Shown in pieces: positions 1 to 11,052 of a stretch of DNA of 64,000 bases (within the stretch, counting starts at the first letter, position 1; the number at the start of each line of letters is the position of its first letter). A program made the position numbers and the translations under genes. Where the stretch lies: the NCBI GenBank assembly GCA_023055425.1, contig JALGPY010000002.1, positions 157,057,345 to 157,121,344 on the forward strand, given 5' to 3'. The stretch comes from Linanthus parryae. Lineage: Eukaryota > Streptophyta > Magnoliopsida > Ericales > Polemoniaceae. The notes under the pieces were generated by a model. It saw nothing but the letters and a program-made list of their open reading frames with translations. It ran no database searches and was not told the DNA's origin.

Positions 1-451
1 TATTGAGGCTAGTATGTAGTTAATACGGAGTTATTTACTATATAAAAGACACTCCTAGCATATTTTCTCATAAGTGCATCTTATTGAGTGAGAGAACAAA
101 GCAAGGAGAGAGAGCAAGACAACTATGCCGAAGCCTAGCCGTCTGCCCGTCCCCCCGTCGACCACCAAAGAGGCGCGGCTCTCTTTGATCCTCGTTTTGC
201 GTGACCTTCTTCTTCCTCCTTCTTGGCGTGAGGTAGCACATAGACACAAGGAGGATCCGGAGCAATCCTAGGCGTGGATATTCATAGAGACATGGATAGC
301 CTTCCACGTAAAGTGATTAATTCTGACAAACAAGGTACACAACTAATTCTTCCTTTACCATCGTATGATACTAGTCTTGTGATCCTTGGAGGGTAATGGA
401 CGTCATCTATTTATTCTTATTCCACTGCGTATTCTGTATCAAAACCCTATT
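1..451 (+). mobile_element. Family A LTR, 3' part, cut by the window edge
   Basis: This stretch matches the last 450 bases of the other family A LTRs (for example 8220-8673 and the reverse of 20979-21430). It includes a TATA box (TATATAAA, 39-46), a purine-rich transcribed leader and the end signature AAAACCCTAT. A primer-binding site follows directly, so this is a 5' LTR. Confidence 0.85.
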
Positions 452-452
452 G

Positions 453-465
453 TGGTATCAGAGCC
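453..465 (+). other. Primer-binding site (initiator tRNA-Met type)
   Basis: TGGTATCAGAGCC sits one base after the LTR end. It is the standard complement to the 3' end of plant initiator tRNA-Met, where minus-strand cDNA synthesis starts. The same site in reverse is found at 20961-20977 and 55782-55798. Confidence 0.9.
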
Positions 466-919
466 ACAAGTCGTAGTGTATACTGTGGTTTATGTGTTAC
501 TTTTCTGTGAGTTTTACACTGTAATTATGATTTATCACGTAAAACTGAACTTGACATAATGATGCAAACTGAATATGATTCAGTAGAGAATGAGCAAAAT
601 TTACGTATCGTACAAAAATTAGAAAATTTCGTTCACATATGATGTGTCCATTTGGGTTCTGAAAATCTAATCTTAGGGCACAATGAGGAAAAGGGGGATT
701 CTCTCATCAATTGGAAAAAAGCACCCAATGAAGGAGAAGTTTTTGGAAATAACTCCACCAGGGATGGCCAATGGGTTGACCACACCCCTTCCTTGTGTGC
801 CAAGGCATTGTTGTCAGCCTTAGGTGGCTCGGCCAAGCCGCCGGTTTGACCGGGCGGGCTTGGGCCGACCGCCTAGGTGGCTTGGGCGGTCTTTAGGGCA
901 TCGGTCATCATGCATGGTG
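466..919 (+). other. Family A leader fragment, 5' half
   Basis: Untranslated leader after the primer site. It contains a GC-rich block at about 830-895 with repeated CCGCC/GGCGG and CCTAGG words, matching in reverse 20570-20690 and 55370-55500. No convincing coding sequence is seen. It stops at a GCATGGTGAT word and passes directly into an LTR that lacks its first bases. Confidence 0.65.
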
Positions 920-2317
920 ATCTTATTTAGTATGAAATTTTTTTTTGGCTAAAATATTCATTCTATTATTTACGGAGATATTTAATATAATGAAGTCCTT
1001 AGATTACAAATCTGTTTGTTTATCTTAAATATTCCTAGTCAGTTATACTTATTAATTGGACGATCAACTATAGACTAGTATGGGGTTGGATTGATATGGA
1101 GATATCACGATCCAACACATGGGTATGCATTCGGAGTAATGTCATACTGGACTGACCCACTTACGAGAAGGCTACATACAAGTTACGTAAAGTCACAAAT
1201 TCTTATCGTAGTGAAAACTGTATTGTCATCCTTAGACTTTAAGTCACTAGATCCTCTAAATGTAGAATGTTGTGTTTTGACATCGTTAAACGCTACACCG
1301 TTACTGGGTAGTAATAAAGGCGCGTATCGGACACAATAGGAAGCAAGCTTAGAGATGGTAGTGATGTAGATCGAATTTGTCGCTCCCACATAACGGGAGC
1401 AAATATTCGCGGCCACTCGAGGGATGGTGCTTATAGAATGTCTGGCCAGAGTCAGATAAATCAAAATAGGATATTGATTTTATGTTCAAGGATAAGACTA
1501 TTCCCACGATCGAGAAACTCTGGATTGGATATACGAGTTTGACTTCTATGTCTCGTGTCTAATCCGGATACAGAGGAAAAGGGATGACACAATGCTTGCA
1601 CAAGGTTTGTCTGATTACTGACTATTTCTATTAGTTGGGTGGCACGGATATGTCGCTAGACACCGCTCCATGTTAGTATTTGTTACTACCAACTAAGTAG
1701 AAACCTATAGGGTCACACGCCATATGGATTAAACTCGACTTGGGAATTAATTAATATGATTAATTAAATAGAAGGATCGATACGCAACTACTTGCAAACT
1801 TAGTAGGACTAATTTGCAAGTTGGACTAATCCGTGTATGGACATGATTAGGAGAGGGGATAATATGTAGTTAACAAGGATTTGTTAGACTATATATATGA
1901 ACACTCCTAGCTTATTCTCATTAAGTGTGTCATAACTGTAATAACACAAGGAGAGAAAAAAGCATGGAGAGAGAGCAAGACAAGGCCAAACCGACCCCGT
2001 TCGCCCCCTCTCTCAATTGCCGTGGGCCTCAAGTAGGCGCACGACCTTGGGTGTTTTGTTGCGTGATTCTTCTTCTTCCTCCTTCCAACCGGTTGCTAGC
2101 ACAAGGCGTGGAAGGATTCTAGAGCTTGATCCTTGGTGTGGACTATCCGTACATGCGCGAACACTATTTTGCGTTTGAAGTCATCCAAGGAGACAAACAA
2201 GGTATTTGATACGAAACCTTCACTGTCGTTATGATGTCTAGTCCTGTGATTCTTGGAGGGTCTTGTGCGGATCTTTATTATTGTTTTTCCGCTGCGTAAT
2301 CCGTTACAAAACCCTAA
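920..2317 (+). mobile_element. Family A LTR inside the leader, 5' end truncated
   Basis: This aligns along its length with the LTR at 7330-8673 but lacks about 28 bases of the start (no TGTTGGAATAG). It ends at CAAAACCCTAA with no primer site following. The leader resumes at about 2318 with the part that 466-919 does not contain. It is therefore either a truncated insertion into the leader of A1 or the 5' LTR of a separate element whose primer site was deleted. Confidence 0.75.
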
Positions 2318-3388
2318 AGTTTTGACCCTAGAAATTCCCAAATTGAATTAAAATTGATCAAGCGCGTTAAAATTTTGTTTTAACTATTTTATGTGCTATT
2401 CTCATGGTGATTGGATATGGCCTTAGATGAGGATGTTGTGGATGTTTATTTTGTGGTTTGGCATTATTTAATTAATTAATTAATTAGGCTTTACGGCATG
2501 CGTCTCGTCTTCTCCTCAACTTGTTAGGTCTCTCTATTTAGTATAGATGCTAGCTAGTATTAGATAGTCAGATGTTAGTCAAGACATGGAGAAGAAGCCT
2601 AACGAATTGATGAAACTACAAGATGGAGGATTTCCACAAGCTAAGACGCATAGACTAAAAGTTGGAGGAACATGGAGATGAACTTGCTATTTTTTAGTGC
2701 TTATAGATATTCTCATTGTTTTAGGAATATCTTAGTTTAGAGCCATATCCACCTCAAGTTTATTTATTGGTTATGGACGGTTAATTTATTGTCTTGTTAT
2801 TATTTTTGGTGTACGAATGATGCATGCAAATTGTAATAAGATAATAATTGAAACCCATATCTTTTATTTTGGGATTGCCCAACCCAAATAAGTAGATCAG
2901 TTGATATGGATCAACAAAAAAATAATGCATCGAATTCGAGATTGCCAAAGCAAGGCGATTTAATCTATTACAGGATGACGCGATGGCACAATCAAGTAAT
3001 GTGCAAATATTGGAGTAAGAGGTTGGACGCAACTAGGCTATTTTAATAGGATTAAAAGCCTAGAGGCAAGGCAATTGCGATTATCTATGAGATAGATAAA
3101 TAAGGAGTTATTTTCCCAATTGAACCAAGAGTTCCATAGGATGCAATTGGATATTTTTCCTACATAAATAGCTAATTCTTAGGTGACTTGCCAAAGCTAG
3201 CTTAAGAAGAAGTGAAATATGGATCTTGACCCACTAGAAATTATATATGATATTTTACGCATTAATAGTGAGGGTTATTAATCCGAGAAAATTAGTGGGA
3301 TCTATATTTAATAATCTACCAATATTATATGTAGTCATTTGTTCACAAAATACTAAAACTTGTATATTTCTCATTTTGCATAATACCA
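2318..3388 (+). other. Family A leader, 3' half
   Basis: This matches in reverse 19413-20560 (A2) and 54136-55320 (A3), including the CAAGCGCGTTAAAATT word and a TTTACGG repeat relic near 2490. No gene is visible. It ends at the gag start codon. Confidence 0.7.
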
Positions 3389-4278
3389 ATGGCAAACAAT
3401 CCATCGACTTCATCACAATCTCTACAATCAGTCATTGAGAAGGACAAGCTTTCTGGAATTACTTTTCTGGACTGCTACAGAAACTTGAGAATTATTCTCA
3501 AGCAAGAAAAAAACTGTACATTCTAAACAATGCAGTTCCTGCAGGACCAAAAAACAATACTGCTGCTGCCATCAAGGCACATCTGAAGATATTTGATGAT
3601 TTTAAGGATGTAACTTGCCTAATTCTTTGAACCATGAACTCTGAGCTTCAGGCAACATGAGAACATGAAGGCGTTTGATATGATCAACATTTGAGGAAGC
3701 TCTTCCAAGAGCAGGAAAGGCATGAGCGGTATGAAGTATCCAAGGCATTGTTCAAATGTCATATTTAAGAGGGAAACCCTATGGGACCTCATGTACTGCA
3801 TATGATCGGGTACTTGGAGAGTCTCATGTATCTGGGATTTCCTGTGGGTCAAGAGTGGGCCACTGATCTCATCTTGCAATCGTTGCGTGATAATTATAGA
3901 CAGTTCATCATGAACTATAACATTAATGAGTTAAGTAAGCCTCTGCCAAATTTTCTCAACATGCTGAGGACAGCTGAAAAAACCATCAAAAAAGGGAAAG
4001 GCAAGGCCATAATGATGGTCAATAGACGAAAGAGCAAGCGAGTTGCTTCTACCTCCAAAGGAAAGAGCAAGACTGTTGCGAAATCCAAGGAACCTGCCTT
4101 AAAGCCCTCTGGGGGCCTGAATAAGGGTGAGTGTCACTACTGCACTCAGACTGAACACTGGCAAAGGAACTGCCCAAAATATCTAGAGGATAAGAGGCTT
4201 GGAATAGTGATTCCACCACCACCATGTATTTTTTATAGAGGTCAATCTGTTTGTCTCTTCATCTTGGGTATTGGATAG
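3389..4278 (+). pseudogene. gag: Copia Gag, broken (A1)
   Basis: Gag forms the cytoplasmic virus-like particle and binds the element RNA. The start MANNPSTSSQSL is kept and is followed by the family motif FLDCYRNLRIILKQEK; the frame is lost near 3520 and regained later. From 3781 an open stretch of about 165 codons carries the C-terminal half, a lysine-rich basic tract and a CCHC zinc knuckle (CHYC-X4-H-X4-C, 4129-4173) followed by PKYLEDKRLG. A2 and A3 give the intact version of this order. Confidence 0.8.
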
Positions 4279-5602
4279 CGGATGTGGATCTCACATATGT
4301 CGAAATGTGCAGGATCTGGACAGAAGCAGAGGACTGGATAAAGGGTAGATAGAATTGCGCGTGGGGAATGGAGAAAGAGTTGATGCATTAGTCGTAGGCG
4401 TTTATGAGTTATCTTTACCTCCAAGACTTATCTTAGAATTAGAAAATTGTTATATTGTTCCTTCTATGAGCAAGAAATTATTTTTGTTTCTTCTTTGGAC
4501 AAGAAATGTTTTTCTATTAAAATAAAGGACAAATATTGCTCCATTTATTTTGATGGTTTTCATTATTGTAATGCTTTAGTGTCTAACGGATTATATATCC
4601 TTGATATAGATAACTCCATCTATACCATTAATACCAAAACGATTAAAACTAATGATTTAAATACTACTTATTTATGGCACTGTCGTTTAAGCCTTATAAA
4701 CAAGAAACGCATTTCTAGACTCCTTAAGGATGGATTACTAGACTCATTTGATTATGAATCATATGTGACATATGAGGCTTGTTTATTAGGAATGATGATG
4801 ATGTCCCCTTTCAAGAAGAAAGGTGAGAGGACTAGTGAGCAATTGGTTCTCGTGCATACTGATGTGTGTGGGCCATTTCCACGCCTGCCAGATGTGGTAA
4901 TCTTTAATTACATTTACTGATGACTTTAGTAGATATGGATTTGTATACCTTATGAAGGTCAAATCTGAATCCTTTGAAAAGTTCAAAGAAGTCAAGAATG
5001 AAGTTGAGAAGCAACTTGGCAAAAGTATCAAGGCTCTACGATCGCATCGTGGAGGAGAATACTTAAGCCAAGAGTTTGATGACTATCTTAGAGAGTGTGG
5101 GATCTTGTCACAACACACTCCACCCAGAACATTACAACGGAATGGCGTGTCAGAGAGGAGGAATCGAACACTGTTGGACATGGTTCGATCAATGATGTGT
5201 CAAACTGAACTTCCATTATCATTTTGGGGACAAGCTCTATTATGTACAGCTTTCACCCTTAATTGTGTTCCATCCAAATCAGCCATGAAAAATCCATATG
5301 AGATGTGGAGTGGGAGGCGTCCCACCGTGTCTTTTATGAGGATTTGGGGTTGCGACGCCTATGTAAAGCGTTTACAAACATACAAGCTCGGACCAAATTT
5401 GGATAAGTGTGATTTTGTGGGATACCCTAAGGAAACGAAGGGATATTACTTCTACAATCCAACCGCGAACACAGTGTTTGTTGCTTGGACCGACATGTTT
5501 ATAGAAAGAGAGTTTGTCTGTACAGAAGCAAGTGGGAGGACTGTAGAACTAGAAGAAGTTCAGGAACCACAAAGCACTGATTCTGCTATGGAACATGAAT
5601 AG
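4258..5602 (+). pseudogene. pol: Copia protease and integrase, broken (A1)
   Basis: The aspartic protease site LDSGCGSH is at about 4271-4294. A pre-integrase segment ending in YLWHCRLS (the zinc-finger start, normally WHCRLGH) and LVHTDVCGPF (first catalytic Asp) follow. The core continues as RSHRGGEYLS, where the second catalytic Asp is replaced by His, and QRNGVSERRNRTL, which keeps the catalytic Glu. The INT C-terminal segment (KCDFVGYPKETKGYYFY) is present. The two open pieces are 4447-4920 and 4952-5602, in different frames. Confidence 0.8.
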
Positions 5603-5617
5603 GAACCACAAGATGTT

Positions 5618-7320
5618 GTGGAACAGCCTCTTCAAGTAACACAAGAACTTCGTAGGTCGAGTTGGGTGCGTCAGGAGCGAGAGATGTATGGACTTCTCGT
5701 TACAGAGCCCGGTGACGTATTACTCATAAATGACGAGCCTACTACCTATGGAGAGGCCATGAAAGGGTCGGACTCTCAAAAGTGGCTTGAGGCCATGAGA
5801 GACGAAATGGAATCCACGTATACCAATAAAGTACGGACTTTGGTGGAACCACCCCAAGGGGTGCGGCCTATATGGTGCAAGTGGGTCTTCAAGAAGAAGA
5901 CGCACATGGATGGCAATGCCATTGCCTATAAGGGCCGATTTGTGGAAAAATGAGTCAGACGCGTTCATGGTATTTACTATGATGAAACCTTTTCCCCAGT
6001 CGCGATGACCAATTCCATTTGAATCTTACTTGCTATTGCATCTTATTGTAATTACGAGATTTGGCAGATGTATGTCAAAATAGCATTTCTGTAAGGAAAC
6101 CTCCTTGAAGATGTGTACATGACACAGCCAGAGGGTTTTTAGGATCCAGAGCATGCCCATAAAGTGTTCAAGTTGCAGCGATCCATTTATGGGTTGAAAC
6201 AAGCTTCTAGGAGTTCGAATCTACGTTTTGATGACGCACTCAAAGAGTTTGGTTTCATCAAGAACGAAGAGGAACCTTGTGTTTACAAGAAGGTTAGTGG
6301 GAGCTCCGATGTGTTTCTTGTCTTGTATGTGGATGACATACAACTAATTGGAAACGAGATTCGTACCTTGAAATCTGTTAAATATTGGCTAGGAAAGTGT
6401 TTCTCAATGAAGGACTTAGGGGATGCAGCTTATATACTTAGAATCAAGATCTATAGGGATAGATCGAGGAAGCTGCTAGGCCTAAGTCAAAGTACATATA
6501 TAAATAAGGTGTTGAAACGGTTTAACATGCAAGACTACAAGAGAGGATTCTTTCCCATGTCACATGGGATCACCCTTTCCAAGGATGATTGTTCTTCCAA
6601 TGACATTGAGAAGAATCGCATGAGTAGGATTCCGTATGCTTCGTCCATATGATCTATCATGTACTCCATGTTGTTTACTAGACCATATGTGTCATATGCG
6701 TTGATTATGACAAGAAGATACCAGTAAAATCTAGGTGATAGTCACTGGATTGCTGTCAAGAATATCCTTAAGTACTTGAGAAGAACTAAGGACGCATTCT
6801 TAATGTTTGGAGGGGAGGAAGAGCTAAGTGTCAAGGGTTACACTGATACAAGCTACTGAACCGACATACATGAGTTCAGATCGCAGTAGGGATTCATGTT
6901 TTACCCAAATGGAAGAGCTATGAGCTAGAAAAGTTCCAAGCAAGTGACGGTTGTTGATTCTACAATTGAGGCTGAGTACATTGCTGCATCGGGTGCACCA
7001 AATGACGCTGTTTGGATTAGAAAGTTCATTACTAAGCTTGGTGTGATTCCCAGCTTTGTGGATCCAATTGAGTTATATTGTGACAACACTGGGGCGATCG
7101 CACAATCTAAGGAACCCATATCACACTAGAAATCTGAACACGTACTCTGAAAATTCCATTTTATTCGAGAGATTATTGATAGACGAGATACGAAGATATG
7201 AAATATTCCTACAAATGAGATTTTGTCAGATCCACTTACGAAGCCACTTGTTGATCGCAAGCATGAAGGCCACACTAAATCTATTGGCATACGAGAAGCA
7301 CCAGTTTGACTCTAGTGCAA
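5618..7320 (+). pseudogene. pol: Copia reverse transcriptase and RNase H, broken (A1)
   Basis: RT starts in 5618-5953 (WLEAMRDEM, then PIWCKWVFKKK). It is broken by stops at about 5950-6160, then continues at 6164-6652 with SIYGLKQASR and the polymerase motif LYVDDI. RNase H relics end with STIEAEYIAASGA and ELYCDNTGAIA (6944-7128). The product would copy element RNA to DNA and degrade the RNA strand. Several stops and indels make it non-functional. Confidence 0.8.
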
Positions 7321-7329
7321 GTGGGAGAC
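7317..7329 (+). other. Polypurine tract of A1
   Basis: GCAAGTGGGAGAC lies directly before the TG of the 3' LTR. It would be the RNase H-resistant primer for plus-strand DNA. The same tract in reverse is at 9546-9558. Confidence 0.8.
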
Positions 7330-8673
7330 TGTTGAAATAGATTCCCTAGAGGCAATCTTATTAAGTATGAACTTTATTTTGTCTAGAATGATCATTGTAT
7401 TATTTATGGAGATATTTAATATAATGAAGTCCTTATATTGCAATTGTTGTTTATCTTAAATATCCATTGTCGTTTATATTGATAAATTGGATGATCAACT
7501 ATATAATAGTATGTGGGTAGATTAATAGTGAGATATCAAGTCTAGCACATGGTTATGCATTAGGGGTAATGGCATAATGGAATGACCTACCACGATAAGG
7601 CTAGATATAAGTTATGTAAAAGTCACAAGTGCTTCTTGTAGTGACAATGGAATTGTGGTCCCTAGACTTGAAGTCACTAGATACTCTAGTTGTGGAATAT
7701 TATGTCTTGATATCGCTAAGCATGCTTAGAGGTGGTAGTGATGTAGAGAGGATTTGTCCCTCCCACATATCGGGAGCAAATATCCGCAACCACTCGAGTA
7801 GTAGTGCTCATAGAATCTCTAACCAGACTCAGATAAATCAATATGGGATATTGATGTTATCCGCATGGATAAGACTATTCCCATAATCGAGAAACTATGG
7901 ATTGGATATACGAGTGTGGCTTGTATGTTTTGTGTCCAATCCGTATATGGAAACAATGGGATGATACAATACGGTAACATTGGTCACAAGGTTTGTCTGA
8001 TCACTGACTATTTCTACTAGTTGGGTGACATTGATGTGTTTCTAGACACCGTTCTATGTCAGTAATTGTTACTACCAACCAAGTAGAAACCTATGGGTTC
8101 ACACGCCCTATGGATTAAATCGGACTTGGGAACTAATAAATGGGATTTATTAAACAGAAGGATCAATACGCAACCACAACAAAACTTAGTACTAATCCGT
8201 GTATGCGTGTATGGACATGATTAGTATTGGGGCTAGTATGTTGTTAACAAGGAGTTATTAACTATATAAAGGACACTCCTAGATTATTTTCTCATAAGTG
8301 CATCTTATTGAGTGAGAGAGCATTGAAAGGAGAGAGAGCAAGACAACTAGGCTGAAGCATAGCCTTCCCCCCGTCCCCCCGTTGACCACCAAAGAGGCGC
8401 GACCCTCTTTGGTCCTCATTTTGCGTGACCTTCGTCTTCCTCCTTCTTTGCGTTATCTAGCACATAGACGCAAGGAGGATCCGGAGCAATCCTAGGCGTG
8501 GATATTCATAGAGATGTGGATAGCATTCCGAATAAAGTGATTAATTCAGACAAACAAGGTACACAATTAATTCTTCCTCTACCATTCTTATGATGCTAGT
8601 ATTGTGATCCTTAAAGGGTATTGAACGGAATCTTTTTATTGTTAGTCAGCTACGTAATCCGTATCAAAACCCT
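7330..8673 (+). mobile_element. Family A 3' LTR of A1
   Basis: It begins TGTTGAAATAGATTCCC after the polypurine tract and ends at ATCAAAACCCT, where the final ACA has been lost at the joint with the next element. A TATA box is at 8263-8270 (TATATAAA). It pairs as the upstream arm of an inverted repeat with 8674-9545. Confidence 0.88.
8263..8270 (+). promoter_or_regulatory. TATA box of the family A LTR
   Basis: TATATAAA is followed by GGACACTCCTAG. The same box and flank occur at 39-46, so this is the likely core promoter for element transcription. The copy at 1885-1900 is altered (TATATATATGAAC). Confidence 0.6.
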
Positions 8674-9545
8674 GATCCTTCTATTTAATTAGTCCTACTA
8701 ATTAATTACCAAGTCCGGTTTAACCCATAGGGCGTGTGACCCCATAGGTTTCTACTTAGTTGGGAGTAACGATTATTAACATAGAGCGGTGTCTACCAAC
8801 ACGTCTATGTCAACAAACTAAAAGAAATAGAAAGTGATTTGACAAACCTTGTGACTGATGTTACCGTATTGTATCATCCCTTTGACTCTATATCTGGATT
8901 GGACACGAGACATACAAGTCACACTCGTATATCCAATCCGTAGTTTCTCGATCCTGGGAATAGGCTTATCCATGCAGATAATAACAATATCCCATATTGA
9001 TTTATCTGAGTCCGGTGAGACATTCTATAAGCTCCACCCCTCGAGTGGATGCGTATATTTGCTCTTGTTATGTGGGAGGGACAAATCCTCTCTACATCAC
9101 TTCTACCACTAAGCTTGCTTCCTATTATATTCGATAATCGCCTTTATTGCCACCCAGTCACGGCGCGACGTTTGGCGATATCAAAACACAATATTCCACA
9201 ACTAGAATATCTAGTGACTTCAAGTCTAAGGACCACAATACCATTGTCACTACGAGAAGTACTTGTGACTTTTACATAACTTATATGTATCATTCTCATG
9301 GTGGGTCATTCCATTATGCCATTACCCCTAATGCATACCCAAGTGCTAGACTTGATATCCGCATATCAATCATACTAGCCTATAGTTGATCGTCCTATTA
9401 ATCAATATAAACGTTAAGGCGTATTTAAGATAAACAAAAATTATCATCTATATATTAAATATCTCCATAAATAATACAATGATTATTATGGCCAATAATA
9501 AAGTTCATACTAAATAAGACTGCCTCAAGGGCATCTATTCTAACA
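8674..9545 (-). mobile_element. Family A 3' LTR of A2, truncated
   Basis: Read on the minus strand this starts TGTTAGAATAGATGCCC at 9545 and matches the first roughly 870 bases of family A LTRs. The last 500 bases or so are missing. It abuts the end of the A1 LTR, producing a large inverted repeat. Confidence 0.82.
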
Positions 9546-9689
9546 GTCTCCCACTTGCACTAGAGCCAATCTGGTGCTTCTCGTATGCCTATAGATCTAA
9601 TGTGACATGCTTGCGCTGAACAAGTGGCTTCGTAAGTGGATCTGACAGATTTTCATGTGTAGGAATCTTGCATAACTTCACATCTCCTC
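9546..9689 (-). other. A2 polypurine tract and 3' end of pol region
   Basis: On the minus strand this shows GCAAGTGGGAGAC (9546-9558) before the LTR, preceded by the same AAGCCACTTGTTC-type segment found at 7230-7320 in A1. It is cut at 9689 by the start of B1, so B1 appears to have landed in A2 pol. Confidence 0.7.
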
Positions 9690-9730
9690 TGTAAGGTCAC
9701 AGGTTTCATGGACTTGAGATACTTAGGTAT

Positions 9731-9831
9731 TACAAGGCCTTGAACCAGCTTTCAAAGCCTTGAATAAGGTTTTACAGGCTAGAAATAACAGAGCTATTTC
9801 AAGGCCTTGAACAAGGATTCAAAGCCTTGAC
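9731..9831. repeat. Palindrome quartet, LTR upstream end (B1)
   Basis: Four copies of TTCAARGCCTTGAA start at 9731, 9751, 9798 and 9818. Spacing is 20, 47 and 20 bases. The copy at 9798 is the exact 14-base palindrome TTCAAGGCCTTGAA. The same layout recurs at 45779/45799/45847/45867 and 61659/61679/61727/61747. Confidence 0.85.
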
Positions 9832-10264
9832 ACTGTATGACATGCATACATGTTCTGAGGGGGAGTTTTTCTAAACTATTTTGATTTAATTCTACTCCCC
9901 TCATACCTGTACTTGATGTGTTATTATTTGATGATGAAAGACAAACTGTTTTGATATATCTAACATGGTTTAATCCATCAGTTTGACTAAGTTTTGCAGG
10001 GAAATTTTATTTCCTATATATGCAGAATTTGTTTCCTTATCTGTCTTTTGCAGGAAGGAAATTGCTTAGTGAAGATGATCCTCTGATCATTCAGAGACTC
10101 ATGACATCATCTCAATTTGTTTAAAGACAAGATCACAACAATATCTCTGAATATTGTGATCAACTATCCGTATGAGAAGGCTGTTGAAAGAGAGTCAAAG
10201 CTGTTGCCTAAAATACAGGAAGTTGTTGCTGAAAATCTGGGAAGATATGCAGAGCTTTAAACAG

Positions 10265-10270
10265 TATAAA
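10265..10270 (+). promoter_or_regulatory. TATA-like box of the family B LTR
   Basis: CAGTATAAATGGAGCTC. The equivalent site in B2 reads CAGTTTAAATAGAGCTC (about 46307), so the box is partly eroded there. This is the likely core promoter by position only. Confidence 0.45.
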
Positions 10271-10772
10271 TGGAGCTCATTTTGAAGAAACAAGATACAA
10301 CACTCAACGGGCAAAAAGAGAGACTCAATTCTGGATTGAAAACCATCAAAGAAGTTCATCACTCTCACAATCCAACTCACAGAAGTTCACTGCATTCTTC
10401 ACTACAATTCTACACTCTAGTGTTCTTCTATATTGTACTTTATTGGTAGATCATTTCTGTAATACTTCTATACTTCATTCTCAAGGATTTTTCAAAGTGA
10501 AGAATATAAAATTCTTATTTAATCTGTTAGCTAGAGCAGGTACTAGATAGGTTAGGGAGAACCACAAGCTGTAACAGAGTAAGACAATTCTCTGGGCTTG
10601 AGATATAGGGCTTAGCTTTTGATTAATAAGAATTGAGTTTAAAATCCTGCAGGGAGAAGATCCCTGTGGTAGACACGTAGGTCCATGTGGACTGAAATCT
10701 ATAAATCCTTTGTCTCTTGCGTTTACTGTTCATTCACATTCATAGTTTTTACTGTATTCATACTTGTCTGTT

Positions 10773-10876
10773 TTTAAGGGTTTGAAACCATTTTCAAGGC
10801 CTTGAAAAAGACTTGTCTGTTTCATTGCAAACTCTACTTCATTCCAAATGCTTGAATTTGTGTTCAAGGCCTTGAA
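10773..10876. repeat. Palindrome quartet, LTR downstream end (B1)
   Basis: Sites start at 10773 (degenerate), 10793 (exact), 10842 (degenerate, one base longer) and 10863 (exact). Steps are 20, 49 and 21 bases, nearly the layout at the upstream end of the LTR. The matching block in B2 is 46821/46841/46889/46909 and 62691/62711/62758/62778. Confidence 0.8.
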
Positions 10877-11003
10877 CTGCTTTGCACTTGAAGTAAAATT
10901 CTTTTCCTCATCAAGTTTTGAAAAAAGTTGGCATAGTCTAATCAACAACACCCCTTCTAGAGTATCTGTGCTGCGTATCCATCGGCATACTCCCCTCGTT
11001 CAA

Positions 11004-11016
11004 TTAGTATCAGAGC
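11004..11016 (+). other. Primer-binding site of B1 (one base changed)
   Basis: TTAGTATCAGAGC lies one base after the LTR end. B2 has the canonical TTGGTATCAGAGC at 47044-47056. The G to A change would weaken initiator tRNA-Met pairing. Confidence 0.75.
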
Positions 11017-11052
11017 TTGTATCACTGTATAATATTTGACCATCTGGTGATC

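Larger units (their letters stand above)
1..8673 (+). mobile_element. Family A Ty1/copia element A1 (degenerate)
   Basis: The order on the plus strand is LTR end, primer site, leader, extra LTR, leader, gag, protease, INT, RT, RNase H, polypurine tract, LTR. INT lies before RT, which defines Ty1/copia. The left LTR runs off the window. Every coding block carries stops or frameshifts, so the element is dead. LTRs of about 1.35-1.4 kb are long for copia; an Angela-type lineage is possible but unproven. The right LTR ends where an opposite-strand LTR of the same family begins. Confidence 0.85.
9690..11002 (+). mobile_element. Family B 5' LTR (B1)
   Basis: It starts TGTAAGGTCACAGG and ends CCTCGTTCA, 1313 bases, close to the 1305 and 1298 bases of the B2 LTRs. 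It holds a TATA-like box (TATAAA, 10265-10270). Paired palindrome sites lie at 9731/9751 and 9798/9818, and again at 10773/10793 and 10842/10863. Confidence 0.85.

Noticed and set aside
7330..9545. Possible miniature inverted-repeat or DNA transposon because of the inverted arms
   Set aside because: The arms are ordinary family A LTRs with polypurine tracts at both outer ends; no transposase and no terminal-repeat structure beyond that.
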